Shown here piece by piece: positions 1 to 8,066 of a DNA stretch of 64,000 bases; position 1 is the stretch's first letter; each line of letters opens with the position of its first letter. This stretch comes from Flavobacteriaceae bacterium S0862 (GTDB lineage: Bacteria > Bacteroidota > Bacteroidia > Flavobacteriales > Flavobacteriaceae). The translations under genes and the position numbers were made by a program. The stretch is from contig JALKAW010000001.1 of NCBI GenBank assembly GCA_023015825.1, positions 744,001 through 808,000 on the forward strand. The letters run 5' to 3'. Below the pieces are notes generated by a model. It was not told where the DNA came from, made no database searches, and saw nothing but the letters and a program-made list of their open reading frames with translations.

Positions 1-271
1 TTTTGGTAATTTGATTATTATGTGAGCTTATCTCAATTATAAGATTTGCTGTTGAGGTTTCATGATGCGCTATAGTTTTTTTAAATCGCTCTAAATATTC
101 AAACAAATTGATAACATTGGACCTAAAAATTTGAGATTTTAGTAAATGCTTATAAAAAGAATATTCTGTTTTAAACGATTCAAGTGTTGTTTTGTATTGA
201 AGCATATTATACTGTAGCTCTTCAATAGTTTTTTCGTCATTAAAGCTTCTATAAGTATTTTGAGTTTCCAT
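1..271 (-). CDS. Hypothetical helical protein, N-terminal part (runs off window)
   Basis: An ATG at 271 opens a frame that stays open to base 1, giving about 90 residues with the stop outside the window. The product is Glu/Lys/Leu-rich and predicted helical, with no signal peptide or membrane segment. Its layout (a conserved short start, then EL-x-M-L and long helices with Phe/Tyr/Leu repeats) resembles the protein at 25201-25653, so the two may be distant paralogues; this is inference from pattern only. It lies 12 bases after the stop of the beta-CASP gene and is probably the last visible gene of the operon led by the Fnr-like box at 3908. Function unknown. Confidence 0.7.
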   Translation of the reverse strand, partial: METQNTYRSFNDEKTIEELQYNMLQYKTTLESFKTEYSFYKHLLKSQIFRSNVINLFEYLERFKKTIAHHETSTANLIIEISSHNNQITK

Positions 272-283
272 AGCTTATATTAT

Positions 284-1657
284 TTAAATCATTAGTTTTT
301 CAACATCTGTTAATTTTGGGATAGTTACATGCCAATTAAGGGTGTCTTTAATTTTTACCCTAAAAGTATCTAAAGCAGTAGGTTCACCATGGATTAAATA
401 TACTTTCTCGGGAATATTTTTAATTTTGTTCATCCATTTAAACAAATCGCCTTGATCTGCATGAGCAGATAGACTCTCTATGCTTTTTATGGTTGCTTTT
501 ACAGGATAATATTTACCAAAAAATTTAATCTCGTGTGCACCTTCTAACAATTGCCTTCCACGAGTTCCTTCGGCTTGAAAGCCAACCAATAGAACTGTTG
601 TGGATTTTTCGTCAATAAGCTGTTGTAAATAGGTGAGGACTCTTCCGCCTGTAACCATTCCGCTTCCAGCTATTACAATTTTCGGTCTTTTATCGTCAAT
701 GGTTTCCCAAGTTTCTTTGTAAGATTGTACAATATTAACATGGTTACACATGGCATTATAGTCGGCATCAGAAAGTTTGTGCCATTTTGGAAAACGTTTA
801 AACACTTCCAATACATTGTTTCCCATTGGGCTATCAATAAAAATAGGAATATTTGGGATTTTATTTTTTTTGTAAAGCTTCCATAAAATGTACATAAGTG
901 TTTGTAGACGTTCTACCGCAAAACTTGGAATAATTAGATTGCCTTTTTTGTAAATTGTTTCCTTTATTAGGTTTGCTAAAACTTCCTCAACATCTTCCTC
1001 TGGATGCAACTTGTTTCCGTAGGTACTTTCAATAAATAAAAAATCTGCCCATTGTGGTGTTTTGGGGTCATCTAGAAGGTAATCGTTCCATCTGCCAATG
1101 TCACCTGAAAATACAAATCGTTTTCCGTTGATGTCCAACTCAATGAACGTAGCTCCAATAATATGACCATTATATTGAAAACGATAGGAGATATGTTCGG
1201 ATAAGACAATCCATTTATTTTCCATCGCTACATCAAATAATTTAATGGTGTTTTCGGCTTCTTTAAATGTAAAAAAAGGAAGAGCTGGATTGTGTTTGGT
1301 ATATTTCTCTTTATTTGCTTTGTCTGCTTCTTCTTGATGGATTTTGGCACTATCTTTTAGTATAATCTCTGCAATGGCAAGGGTAGGAGCTGTGCCAATG
1401 ATTCTTCCAGAAAAGCCTTGTTTTAATAAACGAGGTAAGTAACCTACATGGTCTAAATGACCATGAGTAAGTAAGACTACATCAATAGCTTCAACATTAA
1501 TGGGAAGATCTTCCCAATTAAGCTCTCTTAACTCTTTTAAGCCTTGAAACATGCCACAATCTATAAGTATGTTCTGCTCGGATGTTTCAATAAGAAACTT
1601 AGAGCCTGTAACGGTTCCTGAGGCTCCTAAAAAGTTGACTTTTGCATATTTCTCCAT
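284..1657 (-). CDS. MBL-fold beta-CASP RNA-processing nuclease
   Basis: A 457-residue metallo-beta-lactamase of the beta-CASP (CPSF73/Ysh1-like) group, expected to be a zinc-dependent RNA endo/exonuclease in the cytoplasm. Visible landmarks are the metal-binding THGHLDHVG motif near residue 65, SGDIGRW near 185, an FIESTYG segment near 210, the beta-CASP region with IIPSFAVERLQ, GSGMVTGGR near 335, and the late SAHAD and LIHGE motifs. Length is normal for the bacterial family. It lies 3 bases after the nuclease gene at 1661 and in the same operon as universal stress protein and eRF1-like genes, suggesting RNA turnover or ribosome-linked stress work. RNA substrate unknown. Confidence 0.88.
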   Translation of the reverse strand: MEKYAKVNFLGASGTVTGSKFLIETSEQNILIDCGMFQGLKELRELNWEDLPINVEAIDVVLLTHGHLDHVGYLPRLLKQGFSGRIIGTAPTLAIAEIILKDSAKIHQEEADKANKEKYTKHNPALPFFTFKEAENTIKLFDVAMENKWIVLSEHISYRFQYNGHIIGATFIELDINGKRFVFSGDIGRWNDYLLDDPKTPQWADFLFIESTYGNKLHPEEDVEEVLANLIKETIYKKGNLIIPSFAVERLQTLMYILWKLYKKNKIPNIPIFIDSPMGNNVLEVFKRFPKWHKLSDADYNAMCNHVNIVQSYKETWETIDDKRPKIVIAGSGMVTGGRVLTYLQQLIDEKSTTVLLVGFQAEGTRGRQLLEGAHEIKFFGKYYPVKATIKSIESLSAHADQGDLFKWMNKIKNIPEKVYLIHGEPTALDTFRVKIKDTLNWHVTIPKLTDVEKLMI

Positions 1658-1660
1658 GTT

Positions 1661-2509
1661 TTAGTGATTTTTATTAGTGCATAATTGGGACATTTCGTTT
1701 AGAATTTTTTCTTTCCTAATATCGGAAACACCTAAATGGTCTAAATAGAAATTATCATTTATTAATTCTCTACATAACACTACATCCCTACTTAATAAAA
1801 ATTGCTTTTCTCTGTTTGTTAATAAGGTCGATACAGTTATTGGATATAGACCTAATCGGTCTATTTTATCTTTTAGGGCATCTTCTTTAGGGTAGTCCCA
1901 ACTCAATAGTTTTAAACCTACACATTTTCCATATTGTGAAGCATCTTCGGTGAAACGTGTGTTTGTAACCACCCAACCTTTATTTAGTTTTGTTTTACTT
2001 GGTTTAGAATCCCAATAATCTTTTATATCTTTAAATCGAGCAGCTATATAAAGCGGGATTTTTACATTACATTTTTGGCCTTGTTCGCTATGGAATTTGC
2101 ACTCCATAATGGTAGTATTACTATTTTTATGTGCTACAACATCAATTTCGTGAGAAACACATTTTCCTTGTAAAGTTTTACCAATTTCTGTTTCATACCC
2201 TGAATATTTATAGATAGCTGCTATAAAATTTTCAAAAGGAAACCCAGTAGGCCCTAACTCATAAATTGCTTTTTTGAGTTTGTATCTTGAGGCGAAATAA
2301 CTTTTCTTTTTTTTAAGTAATGCAAATGCTCTATTGTAAATTTCGCTAGTAGAGATACCTTGGTATAATTCGTCGCGTACTTTATCAATAATTTGGTCTA
2401 CAGTTTCTTTATCTGCTCCAGTTCTTTTTAGTGAATTCCTTAATTTGTCTAATGAGAATTTTGCTTTTTCACCTGATGATTTAGTAATATCCAGATTTTT
2501 ATTTTCCAT
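1661..2509 (-). CDS. ATP-cone domain fused to Mrr-like PD-(D/E)XK nuclease
   Basis: The frame is open from a TTG at 2536, but the ATG at 2509 is the better start (282 residues) because a strong hairpin occupies 2525-2560. Residues 1-90 look like an ATP-cone, the nucleotide-sensing module of ribonucleotide reductases and NrdR. Next comes a restriction-endonuclease-like region: a helix with FENFIAAIYKYSGY, then SHEIDVVAH and TIMECKFH, which supply the D...E-x-K catalytic set. The C-terminal third is unassigned. It is probably a nuclease gated by ATP/dATP level; target unknown. It lies in the universal stress operon, not beside a methylase, so a classical restriction system is unlikely. Confidence 0.8.
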   Translation of the reverse strand: MENKNLDITKSSGEKAKFSLDKLRNSLKRTGADKETVDQIIDKVRDELYQGISTSEIYNRAFALLKKKKSYFASRYKLKKAIYELGPTGFPFENFIAAIYKYSGYETEIGKTLQGKCVSHEIDVVAHKNSNTTIMECKFHSEQGQKCNVKIPLYIAARFKDIKDYWDSKPSKTKLNKGWVVTNTRFTEDASQYGKCVGLKLLSWDYPKEDALKDKIDRLGLYPITVSTLLTNREKQFLLSRDVVLCRELINDNFYLDHLGVSDIRKEKILNEMSQLCTNKNH

Positions 2510-2524
2510 TGTTCCTTTTTTAAA

Positions 2525-2560
2525 GAAAACTGCCAAAAAAGAAGTGTTTTGACAGTTTTC
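2525..2560 (-). other. Hairpin in the operon just before the ATP-cone nuclease start
   Basis: Arms at 2525-2538 and 2547-2560 pair over 14 positions with one mismatch (outer arm GAAAACTG against CAGTTTTC). Read on the minus strand, the hairpin ends 15 bases before the ATG at 2509 and is followed by TTTAAAAAAGG. It could be a partial terminator or an mRNA-processing/stability hairpin that sets the level of the downstream nuclease genes. Confidence 0.6.
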
Positions 2561-2589
2561 AACTAACTAACTAACTAATAAATTAGTAT

Positions 2590-2997
2590 TTAATGAGATT
2601 CAAAGAAATCTCTTACCCAAGCTTTTACTTGGTTTTCTGTCATACTATCTGCTTTTTTTAGGTCTTTTATTTTATTGCTCAAGGATTTGTGGTTTTTGCT
2701 TAATTCTTCACTAAATTTTTTATAAGTATCAGCAGGACCAAAAATTACTAAAGTATCTGTATCTTTAATTTCCGACGCTATAGATTTATAATACTGTTTT
2801 AACTGATGCTTTTCACGCTCTAGGAATTTACTGTCTTGTACAACATCTTGAGGTCCACCTTTAAATCGTGTTCCAGAACCACCATGAATGCGGTAATGTT
2901 CTATATTTGATGTAACTGTTTGTGATTTTTCTGCACCATTTTCTAGAGTTACGATTAGTGCTTTGTCTTTATCTAACCAAATGCCTGTTTTTTTCAT
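2590..2997 (-). CDS. eRF1-like (BaeRF-type) translational-machinery protein
   Basis: A 135-residue cytoplasmic protein. It starts with KTGIWLDKDKALIV, has an HGGSGTRFKGGP loop in the middle, and a TLVIFGPADTYKKF strand-turn-helix near residue 85. The last recalls the conserved GPG-x-K segment of archaeal/eukaryotic peptide release factor domains, and the whole matches the small bacterial eRF1-like proteins found next to stress genes. The role is not established; a ribosome-associated function under stress is inferred from family resemblance. It is placed between a Usp gene (4 bases upstream) and the ATP-cone nuclease, in one operon. Confidence 0.6.
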   Translation of the reverse strand: MKKTGIWLDKDKALIVTLENGAEKSQTVTSNIEHYRIHGGSGTRFKGGPQDVVQDSKFLEREKHQLKQYYKSIASEIKDTDTLVIFGPADTYKKFSEELSKNHKSLSNKIKDLKKADSMTENQVKAWVRDFFESH

Positions 2998-3001
2998 TTT
3001 T

Positions 3002-3856
3002 TTAATTTCTTAAATCGTGCATTACTAAAATTGGCACTTTAGAATGAAATGCAATGCCTTTTACCATTGGGTTTGTTAGTATGCTTCCAAAAAAGTTATG
3101 TTTTTTATTAATAAACGCCACCATATCGCTGTCCCTACTTTCAACAAAAATGTTAACAGCAGATTCTACCGAATAATGAGATATTGTATGTAATGTGCAA
3201 TTGACATCTTCAAAAATTTCTTTGAGCATTTGTTTGCGTTCTTTTTGGTTTTCATTTAGTTCATCTTCTTCAGAAACATGAAGTATTGCTATAGTGGCAT
3301 CACACTTTTTAGCAATGTCAGTTAAGTAACTCAATTCTCGTCTTTTGTAATGTGTTTCATAGCTTGTTGGGAATACAATTTCTTTAGGCAAACTATGTTT
3401 TGCTTTTTCTGGAACAACAATAACAGGACAATTTCTAACTTTCTCCATTGCATTAACAGCAACACTACCAAATACGGTTCCTTTATCACTTGTTTTACCT
3501 TTGGTTCCCATAATAACTATTTCGATATCCTTCTGTTCCACTGCATCCTTAATCGCTTCAATAGGGTCATTGTACACAGAAATAGTTTTAAAATTATGCT
3601 TTGGGTTACCATGTTCATTTATAATAAGTTTATCTAGTAGTCTAGATAAATTATCTTCAGATTCTGCTTTCGCTTCTTCAAAAAATTCACCACCAGATCC
3701 CATATTCATAATATTTTCTATAAGATTATTAGTTCCAAAAAAGGCATTAAGTAAATAAAAATCACAAGCTTCGTTTTTAAATAATTGTAAGGCATAGTTG
3801 ATAGCTAACCAGGAGTTATTTGAAAAATCGGTAGGAAGTAGAATTTTGCGTTTCAT
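3002..3856 (-). CDS. Universal stress protein, two Usp domains
   Basis: A 284-residue cytoplasmic protein of two tandem Usp (Rossmann-like) domains. The N-terminal domain opens with KILLPTDFSNNSW and carries the nucleotide-binding motif G-2x-G-9x-G-S (GTKG...FGS, about residues 117-130), so it should bind ATP. The second domain keeps the fold signature (EIVFPTSY, ILHVSEE) but lacks the glycine motif. ATG at 3856 is 52 bases from an Fnr-like box at 3908-3919, which heads the operon usp, eRF1-like, nuclease, beta-CASP and the partial gene at 1. Usp proteins of this type are known low-oxygen and stationary-phase survival factors. Confidence 0.92.
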   Translation of the reverse strand: MKRKILLPTDFSNNSWLAINYALQLFKNEACDFYLLNAFFGTNNLIENIMNMGSGGEFFEEAKAESEDNLSRLLDKLIINEHGNPKHNFKTISVYNDPIEAIKDAVEQKDIEIVIMGTKGKTSDKGTVFGSVAVNAMEKVRNCPVIVVPEKAKHSLPKEIVFPTSYETHYKRRELSYLTDIAKKCDATIAILHVSEEDELNENQKERKQMLKEIFEDVNCTLHTISHYSVESAVNIFVESRDSDMVAFINKKHNFFGSILTNPMVKGIAFHSKVPILVMHDLRN

Positions 3857-3907
3857 GATTCAATTATTTATTGACTTAAAAGTAAGGTGTAATCGATGAA
3901 ATCAAAA

Positions 3908-3919
3908 TGATATAAATCA
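3908..3919 (-). promoter_or_regulatory. Fnr-like box upstream of usp (3856)
   Basis: TGATTTATATCA on the minus strand; a -7 element TACTTTTA lies at 3877-3884, 23 bases beyond the box, placing the box centre near -41.5. This is an activator (class II) arrangement. Confidence 0.85.
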
Positions 3920-3928
3920 GTTTAAGAC

Positions 3929-4771
3929 CTATTTCTTTGAAGGAATTACCATCAATGGAATATTTAAATGGAATCCAATTTGACTAATAGTTGATTTAAA
4001 AAATAAGTTTTCAAAAAATGACCGTTTGTTATTTATCATTACCAATAAATTAATGCGAGCTCTTAATTGAAAATTAGTAATAGCTTCTGGTACATTTTGG
4101 TTCTTTACATCATGAAAAAGGTGTGCTACTTTTTTCATACTTGTTTCGAGTATTGATTTGTTTTTTTCTTGAGCGCTTGTTAGACCATTACCAATAAAAA
4201 CATGTAAAATATTAACCCTAGAGATATGCTTTTGTGCAATTTCAATAATGGGTTTTAAATGAGCTTCTTGATATTCTATTTCGTAATCTGTTGGAAATAG
4301 TATTTCGTGAGGTGTTTCAAAAGAAAAATCACTTGGAATTGCCATTACAGGACATTTTGCATTCTTTATAACATGGATGGTATTTGAACCAAATAACACA
4401 CCAGCGACTCCACTTGCACCTTGAGTTCCCATAATGATAATATCCATGATGTTATTAGAGTAAAGGTCATCAATCTCATAAGTAAGGCTATTAAAGGCCG
4501 AAATTTGTGAGAACGTATGTTTGGGATTATTAAATTCTGAATTTATTTTTTCTTGTAGCTCATCTAATCCATTTTGAGACACTTTTTTCATGGTGTCAAT
4601 AATTCCTAATCGAGCAGAGCTTGACTGCATAAATTCAACTTGGTATATTATTGGAGTATAAGTATTTAATAATACAAAGTTACATTCTTGGTCTTTAAAT
4701 AATTGAAGTGCATATTTTATGGCATTCCAAGAATTTTCAGAAAAATCGGTTGGTAACAATATTTTTTTCAT
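3929..4771 (-). CDS. Universal stress protein, two Usp domains
   Basis: A 280-residue tandem Usp protein, paralogue of its neighbours. The N-terminal domain has KKILLPTDFSENSW and a full ATP-type glycine motif (GTQG, then FGS after nine residues, near residue 115); the C-terminal half keeps HEILFPTDYEIEYQ but no glycine motif. ATG at 4771 follows the previous Usp gene (stop at 4804) by only 32 bases, so it is read from the box at 5706. The stop is nine bases downstream (minus-strand sense) of the box at 3908. Confidence 0.92.
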   Translation of the reverse strand: MKKILLPTDFSENSWNAIKYALQLFKDQECNFVLLNTYTPIIYQVEFMQSSSARLGIIDTMKKVSQNGLDELQEKINSEFNNPKHTFSQISAFNSLTYEIDDLYSNNIMDIIIMGTQGASGVAGVLFGSNTIHVIKNAKCPVMAIPSDFSFETPHEILFPTDYEIEYQEAHLKPIIEIAQKHISRVNILHVFIGNGLTSAQEKNKSILETSMKKVAHLFHDVKNQNVPEAITNFQLRARINLLVMINNKRSFFENLFFKSTISQIGFHLNIPLMVIPSKK

Positions 4772-4803
4772 GATGACTAATTTTTTTTTTTTAAGTTGAA
4801 CAG

Positions 4804-5652
4804 TTAACAGCGTCTAATATTTTGTAATGTTAAAAATGGAATATCTATATGTAAACTCATCTTGTCAATAGTAGATTGAAACAAGATACTTTCTAAAAAT
4901 GAGTGCCTAGTATTTACCAATACCAACATATCTACCTTATGTTCTTTTAGATATTTATAAATGCTATTGGATATATTTTTTCCAATAATAGTTTTAAAAT
5001 TTATACTGTTTTTGCACAAAGTTTCCTTTATGAATTTTTGATTGTCCTCTTGTCGTAACGATAGTTTCTTGCTCTTTGAAATGTACAGCATATTAATTAC
5101 TGATCTATAAGAAAAAGCCATTTCACAAAGTAATTTAAGCTCTCTTCGCTTGTAAGGAATCATATAATCTGTAGGAAACAAAATGTGTTTTGGTTGTGTG
5201 TATTTATAATTTTCTGGAATAGCTAAAACGGGGCATTGTACATATTTTAGAATTTGTAACGTGTGGCTGCCAAAGGTTAATTTTCTATCATTGGTTTCAC
5301 CACGAGTTCCCATAACGATAATGTCTATGTTTTCTTCATCCACAATTTTGTCTGCTTCATCCATAAGCATACTATTGGAAGATACTATAGTATAAGTATG
5401 CCTTGGGTTTGGAGAAATTTCTTTTATTTTTTTTAATGTATTTTCTAGTTGTTCTTGGGATTTATCACTTATACTTTTTGTGACTTTATCTAATGTTTCA
5501 TTTTTTAGCAGAGTAGTATCAGCATAAATTTCGTCTAGATACGCATGCATGATAAAAAAATCGCTTCGCTCATATTTAAACAATTCTAAAGCGTATTGAA
5601 TTGCATTCATTGCATTATCCGAAAAATCTGTTGGAACTAATATTTTTCTCAT
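4804..5652 (-). CDS. Universal stress protein, two Usp domains
   Basis: A 282-residue tandem Usp protein. The N-terminal domain begins RKILVPTDFSDNAMNA and has the nucleotide motif GTRG...FGS near residues 113-127; the second domain (KHILFPTDYMIPYKR) is degenerate. First gene of a two-gene usp operon, with its ATG 53 bases from the Fnr-like box at 5706-5717. With the copies at 3002, 3929 and 14442 this makes four diverged paralogues in 12 kb, which suggests old tandem duplication rather than recent copying. Confidence 0.92.
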   Translation of the reverse strand: MRKILVPTDFSDNAMNAIQYALELFKYERSDFFIMHAYLDEIYADTTLLKNETLDKVTKSISDKSQEQLENTLKKIKEISPNPRHTYTIVSSNSMLMDEADKIVDEENIDIIVMGTRGETNDRKLTFGSHTLQILKYVQCPVLAIPENYKYTQPKHILFPTDYMIPYKRRELKLLCEMAFSYRSVINMLYISKSKKLSLRQEDNQKFIKETLCKNSINFKTIIGKNISNSIYKYLKEHKVDMLVLVNTRHSFLESILFQSTIDKMSLHIDIPFLTLQNIRRC

Positions 5653-5705
5653 GGCTATACTGTTTATTGGTATCTAAAATTACAGTATGCAATGCAGATA
5701 AACAA

Positions 5706-5717
5706 TGATATATATCA
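5706..5717 (-). promoter_or_regulatory. Fnr-like box upstream of usp (5652)
   Basis: Perfect palindrome TGATATATATCA. The -7 element TAATTTTA is at 5675-5682 on the minus strand, spacing 23. The box sits 11 bases past the stop of the reductase gene, so the two units are separately controlled. Confidence 0.87.
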
Positions 5718-5728
5718 GATTGATAACA

Positions 5729-7447
5729 TTAACAATCTTCACTAGAGTTTAGATGGCATTTTTGAAGGACTTGGTTGGTTTTGCTGCCATATCTATAAAT
5801 AGTAATACCTTTAAGTTCATATTCCCAAGCTGTTTTATAAATTTTTGAAACATCCTCTTTTGTTGCCTTTCTTGGGAGATTAATAGTTTTTGAAACTGCA
5901 TTATCGGTATGTTTTTGAAATGCTTGTTGATGCAGTAAATGATATTGCCATGGAATTTCCAAACTCGTATTGAAAATGGCTTTTATTTGTTTTGGAATTG
6001 AATCTATATTCTTTATACTTCCAGTTTTTAAAATGATCTTTTCAAGATCTAAGTTCCATAAATTTAATTGTTTCATTTTTTTAATGAACAACTTATTTAT
6101 TTCTGTTTGGGTTTGGTTATTTAAAATGTCTACACGCTTATAAGCTAAAGCGAATAAAGGTTCAATAGAGTAGGAGGTATCAGCAATTACAGATATGGTT
6201 CCTGTTGGTGCAATGCTGTTACAAGTGGCATTTCGCATTTGAGTTTTATGAGCATGAATGCTATTTTTCCATTCAGGAAAAGTTCCTCGTTCTTTTGCAA
6301 GGTTTTCTGAAGCATTATAACTTTCGTTTTTAATAAACTTCATTAACTGTTCCGCTAAGTTCAAAGCTTCTTTTGAGGTATAAGGAATTTCCAATAAAAT
6401 CAATAACTCTGCCCAACCCATAACTCCTAATCCAATTTTTCTGTTAGAAGTTGTTATAGCTTTTATTTTTGGTAATATGTAATGGTTTAAGGTTATAACA
6501 TTGTCTAAAAATCGAATGGCAAGATGAATTGTTTTTGATAATGTGTCCCAATTTATAGAATAATGTTCATTTTTATGAATAATCATTTTAGATAGATTGA
6601 TAGATCCTAAATTACAGCTTTCATAATTTAATAAAGGTACTTCTCCACAAGGATTTGTAGTTTCTATCCTTCCTAAATTTGGTGTTGGGTTAGATTTATT
6701 AATTGTATCAAAAAAAATAAGTCCTGGATCTCCTGTACTCCATGCCTTCTTAACAATAAGTTGCCAAAGTGATTGTGCTGCTAAGGTTTTAACAGCTTTT
6801 TTTGTTCGTGGATTTATTAATTGCCAATCTAAATTATTGTTGACAGCATTCATAAAAGCATCAGTAATGCCAACCGAAATATTGAAATTCTCAATAGATT
6901 TTTTATTGGACTTTGATGAAATAAATTCAGCGATATCAGGATGGTCTATATTTAGAATCCCCATATTTGCGCCTCGTCTTTTTCCACCTTGCTTTACATA
7001 TTCAGTTGCAGTGTCATAAATTTTCATAAAAGCCACTGGGCCAGACGAAGTCCCACTTTTTGAACTTACCAAATCATTTTTAGGGCGAAGTTTAGAGAAA
7101 TTAAATCCAGTACCACCACCACTTTGATGTATTAATGCCGCATTTTTTAGAGATGTAAAAATACTATCTAAACTGTCTCTAATTGGCAATACAAAACATG
7201 CGCTTAATTGTGCATTTTTGCAGCCAGCATTCATAAGTGTTGGTGAATTTGGCAAAAATTTTAAGTTACTAATAAGGGAGTAAAATGTCCTTTCATAGTA
7301 AACTCTTTTTTCTTTTTCACAACTCGCTACAAATTTAGCTACACGTTTGAACATTTGTTCTGGAGTTTCTAGTAATTTCCCTTCCTTATCTTTTATTAGA
7401 TAGCGATCCTTTAAAATTTGTATGGCATTGTTAGAAAGGGTACTCAT
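5729..7447 (-). CDS. nrdJ: Adenosylcobalamin-dependent (class II) ribonucleoside reductase
   Basis: A 572-residue reductase that makes deoxyribonucleotides using B12, so it needs no oxygen. Seen: FLPNSPTLMNAG and LSACFVLP near residue 65-90, GGGTGFNFSKLRP near 110, the active-site segment TTNPCGEVPLLNYESCNLGSINL near 265 (the N-x-C-x-E radical site), and SIAPTGTISVIA near 412. The tail ends with two cysteines (QKCHL...DC), as expected for the redox-active C terminus. No ATP-cone is present at its N terminus, whereas a separate ATP-cone occurs in the nuclease at 1661. It is divergent from 7589 and shares the Fnr-like box at 7522, fitting use at low oxygen. Confidence 0.93.
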   Translation of the reverse strand: MSTLSNNAIQILKDRYLIKDKEGKLLETPEQMFKRVAKFVASCEKEKRVYYERTFYSLISNLKFLPNSPTLMNAGCKNAQLSACFVLPIRDSLDSIFTSLKNAALIHQSGGGTGFNFSKLRPKNDLVSSKSGTSSGPVAFMKIYDTATEYVKQGGKRRGANMGILNIDHPDIAEFISSKSNKKSIENFNISVGITDAFMNAVNNNLDWQLINPRTKKAVKTLAAQSLWQLIVKKAWSTGDPGLIFFDTINKSNPTPNLGRIETTNPCGEVPLLNYESCNLGSINLSKMIIHKNEHYSINWDTLSKTIHLAIRFLDNVITLNHYILPKIKAITTSNRKIGLGVMGWAELLILLEIPYTSKEALNLAEQLMKFIKNESYNASENLAKERGTFPEWKNSIHAHKTQMRNATCNSIAPTGTISVIADTSYSIEPLFALAYKRVDILNNQTQTEINKLFIKKMKQLNLWNLDLEKIILKTGSIKNIDSIPKQIKAIFNTSLEIPWQYHLLHQQAFQKHTDNAVSKTINLPRKATKEDVSKIYKTAWEYELKGITIYRYGSKTNQVLQKCHLNSSEDC

Positions 7448-7521
7448 ATTGTAAAATTGAGGATTTGTTCCTGATTATAATCTTGTTAACTCAAATTTAT
7501 TTAATAAATATTTATTAATAC

Positions 7522-7533
7522 TGATATATATCA
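7522..7533. promoter_or_regulatory. Bidirectional Fnr-like box between nrdJ and the DUF2267 operon
   Basis: Perfect palindrome TGATATATATCA. Minus strand: TAAATTTG at 7492-7499 (spacing 22), a perfect -7 element for nrdJ. Plus strand: CAACTTTA at 7557-7564 (spacing 23) for the gene at 7589. Confidence 0.85.
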
Positions 7534-7588
7534 TTTGATAACTTGTTAGTAGTCACCAACTTTATAACTCACCAAAAAACATATTGTC

Positions 7589-8035
7589 ATGGCTCTTAAT
7601 TTTAATCAATTTGCAGCAGAAGCAAATACTTTTTTAAAGGAATACTCAAAAGAAATGAATCTAGCTACCGATAGAGAGAAAGCTGGACGTATTTTATCTG
7701 CTATTTTACATGCTTTACGAGAGGTAATATCAGTCGAAGAATCGATACAGCTCATTGCACAGTTTCCAATGTTTTTAAAAGCAGTGTATGTAAATGGATG
7801 GACAACTCATAAAAGGGAAAAGGTAAAAAGTATGACTGAGTTTATTGATTTATGCAGAAAATATAGTGGTTTAACCTCGGTTCACGATTTTGAATCTGAT
7901 GAATTAGCAGAAAATTATATAGACACAACATTTATATTATTACGTAGATACATTTCTTTGGGAGAATTAGAAGATATAAGATCTGAGCTTCCTAAGGATT
8001 TAAAATCTATGGTATACCATAATATTATGTTTTAG
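7589..8035 (+). CDS. DUF2267 family protein
   Basis: A 148-residue soluble helical protein with the features of DUF2267: an opening NFNQFAAEANTFLKEYSKEM helix, then DREKAGRILSAILHALREVIS with the conserved REVI and a QFPMFLKAVYVNGW segment. The molecular role of the family is unknown; members often sit in stress or Usp neighbourhoods, as here. It is the first gene of a plus-strand operon (SDR, hydrolase, two phosphoribosyltransferases) driven from the box at 7522; the ATG is 56 bases downstream of it. Confidence 0.8.
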   Translation: MALNFNQFAAEANTFLKEYSKEMNLATDREKAGRILSAILHALREVISVEESIQLIAQFPMFLKAVYVNGWTTHKREKVKSMTEFIDLCRKYSGLTSVHDFESDELAENYIDTTFILLRRYISLGELEDIRSELPKDLKSMVYHNIMF

Positions 8036-8066
8036 TCATTTTATAAAAGCAAATAATAATAAAATC

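Noticed and set aside
2561-2578. CTAA tandem repeat as CRISPR or phase-variation tract
   Set aside because: Only four and a half 4-base units outside any coding start; no repeat-spacer structure.
3350-3758. Plus-strand ORFs of 85-95 codons within the Usp gene
   Set aside because: They are antisense to a full-length gene with clear motifs and have no start context or family features.
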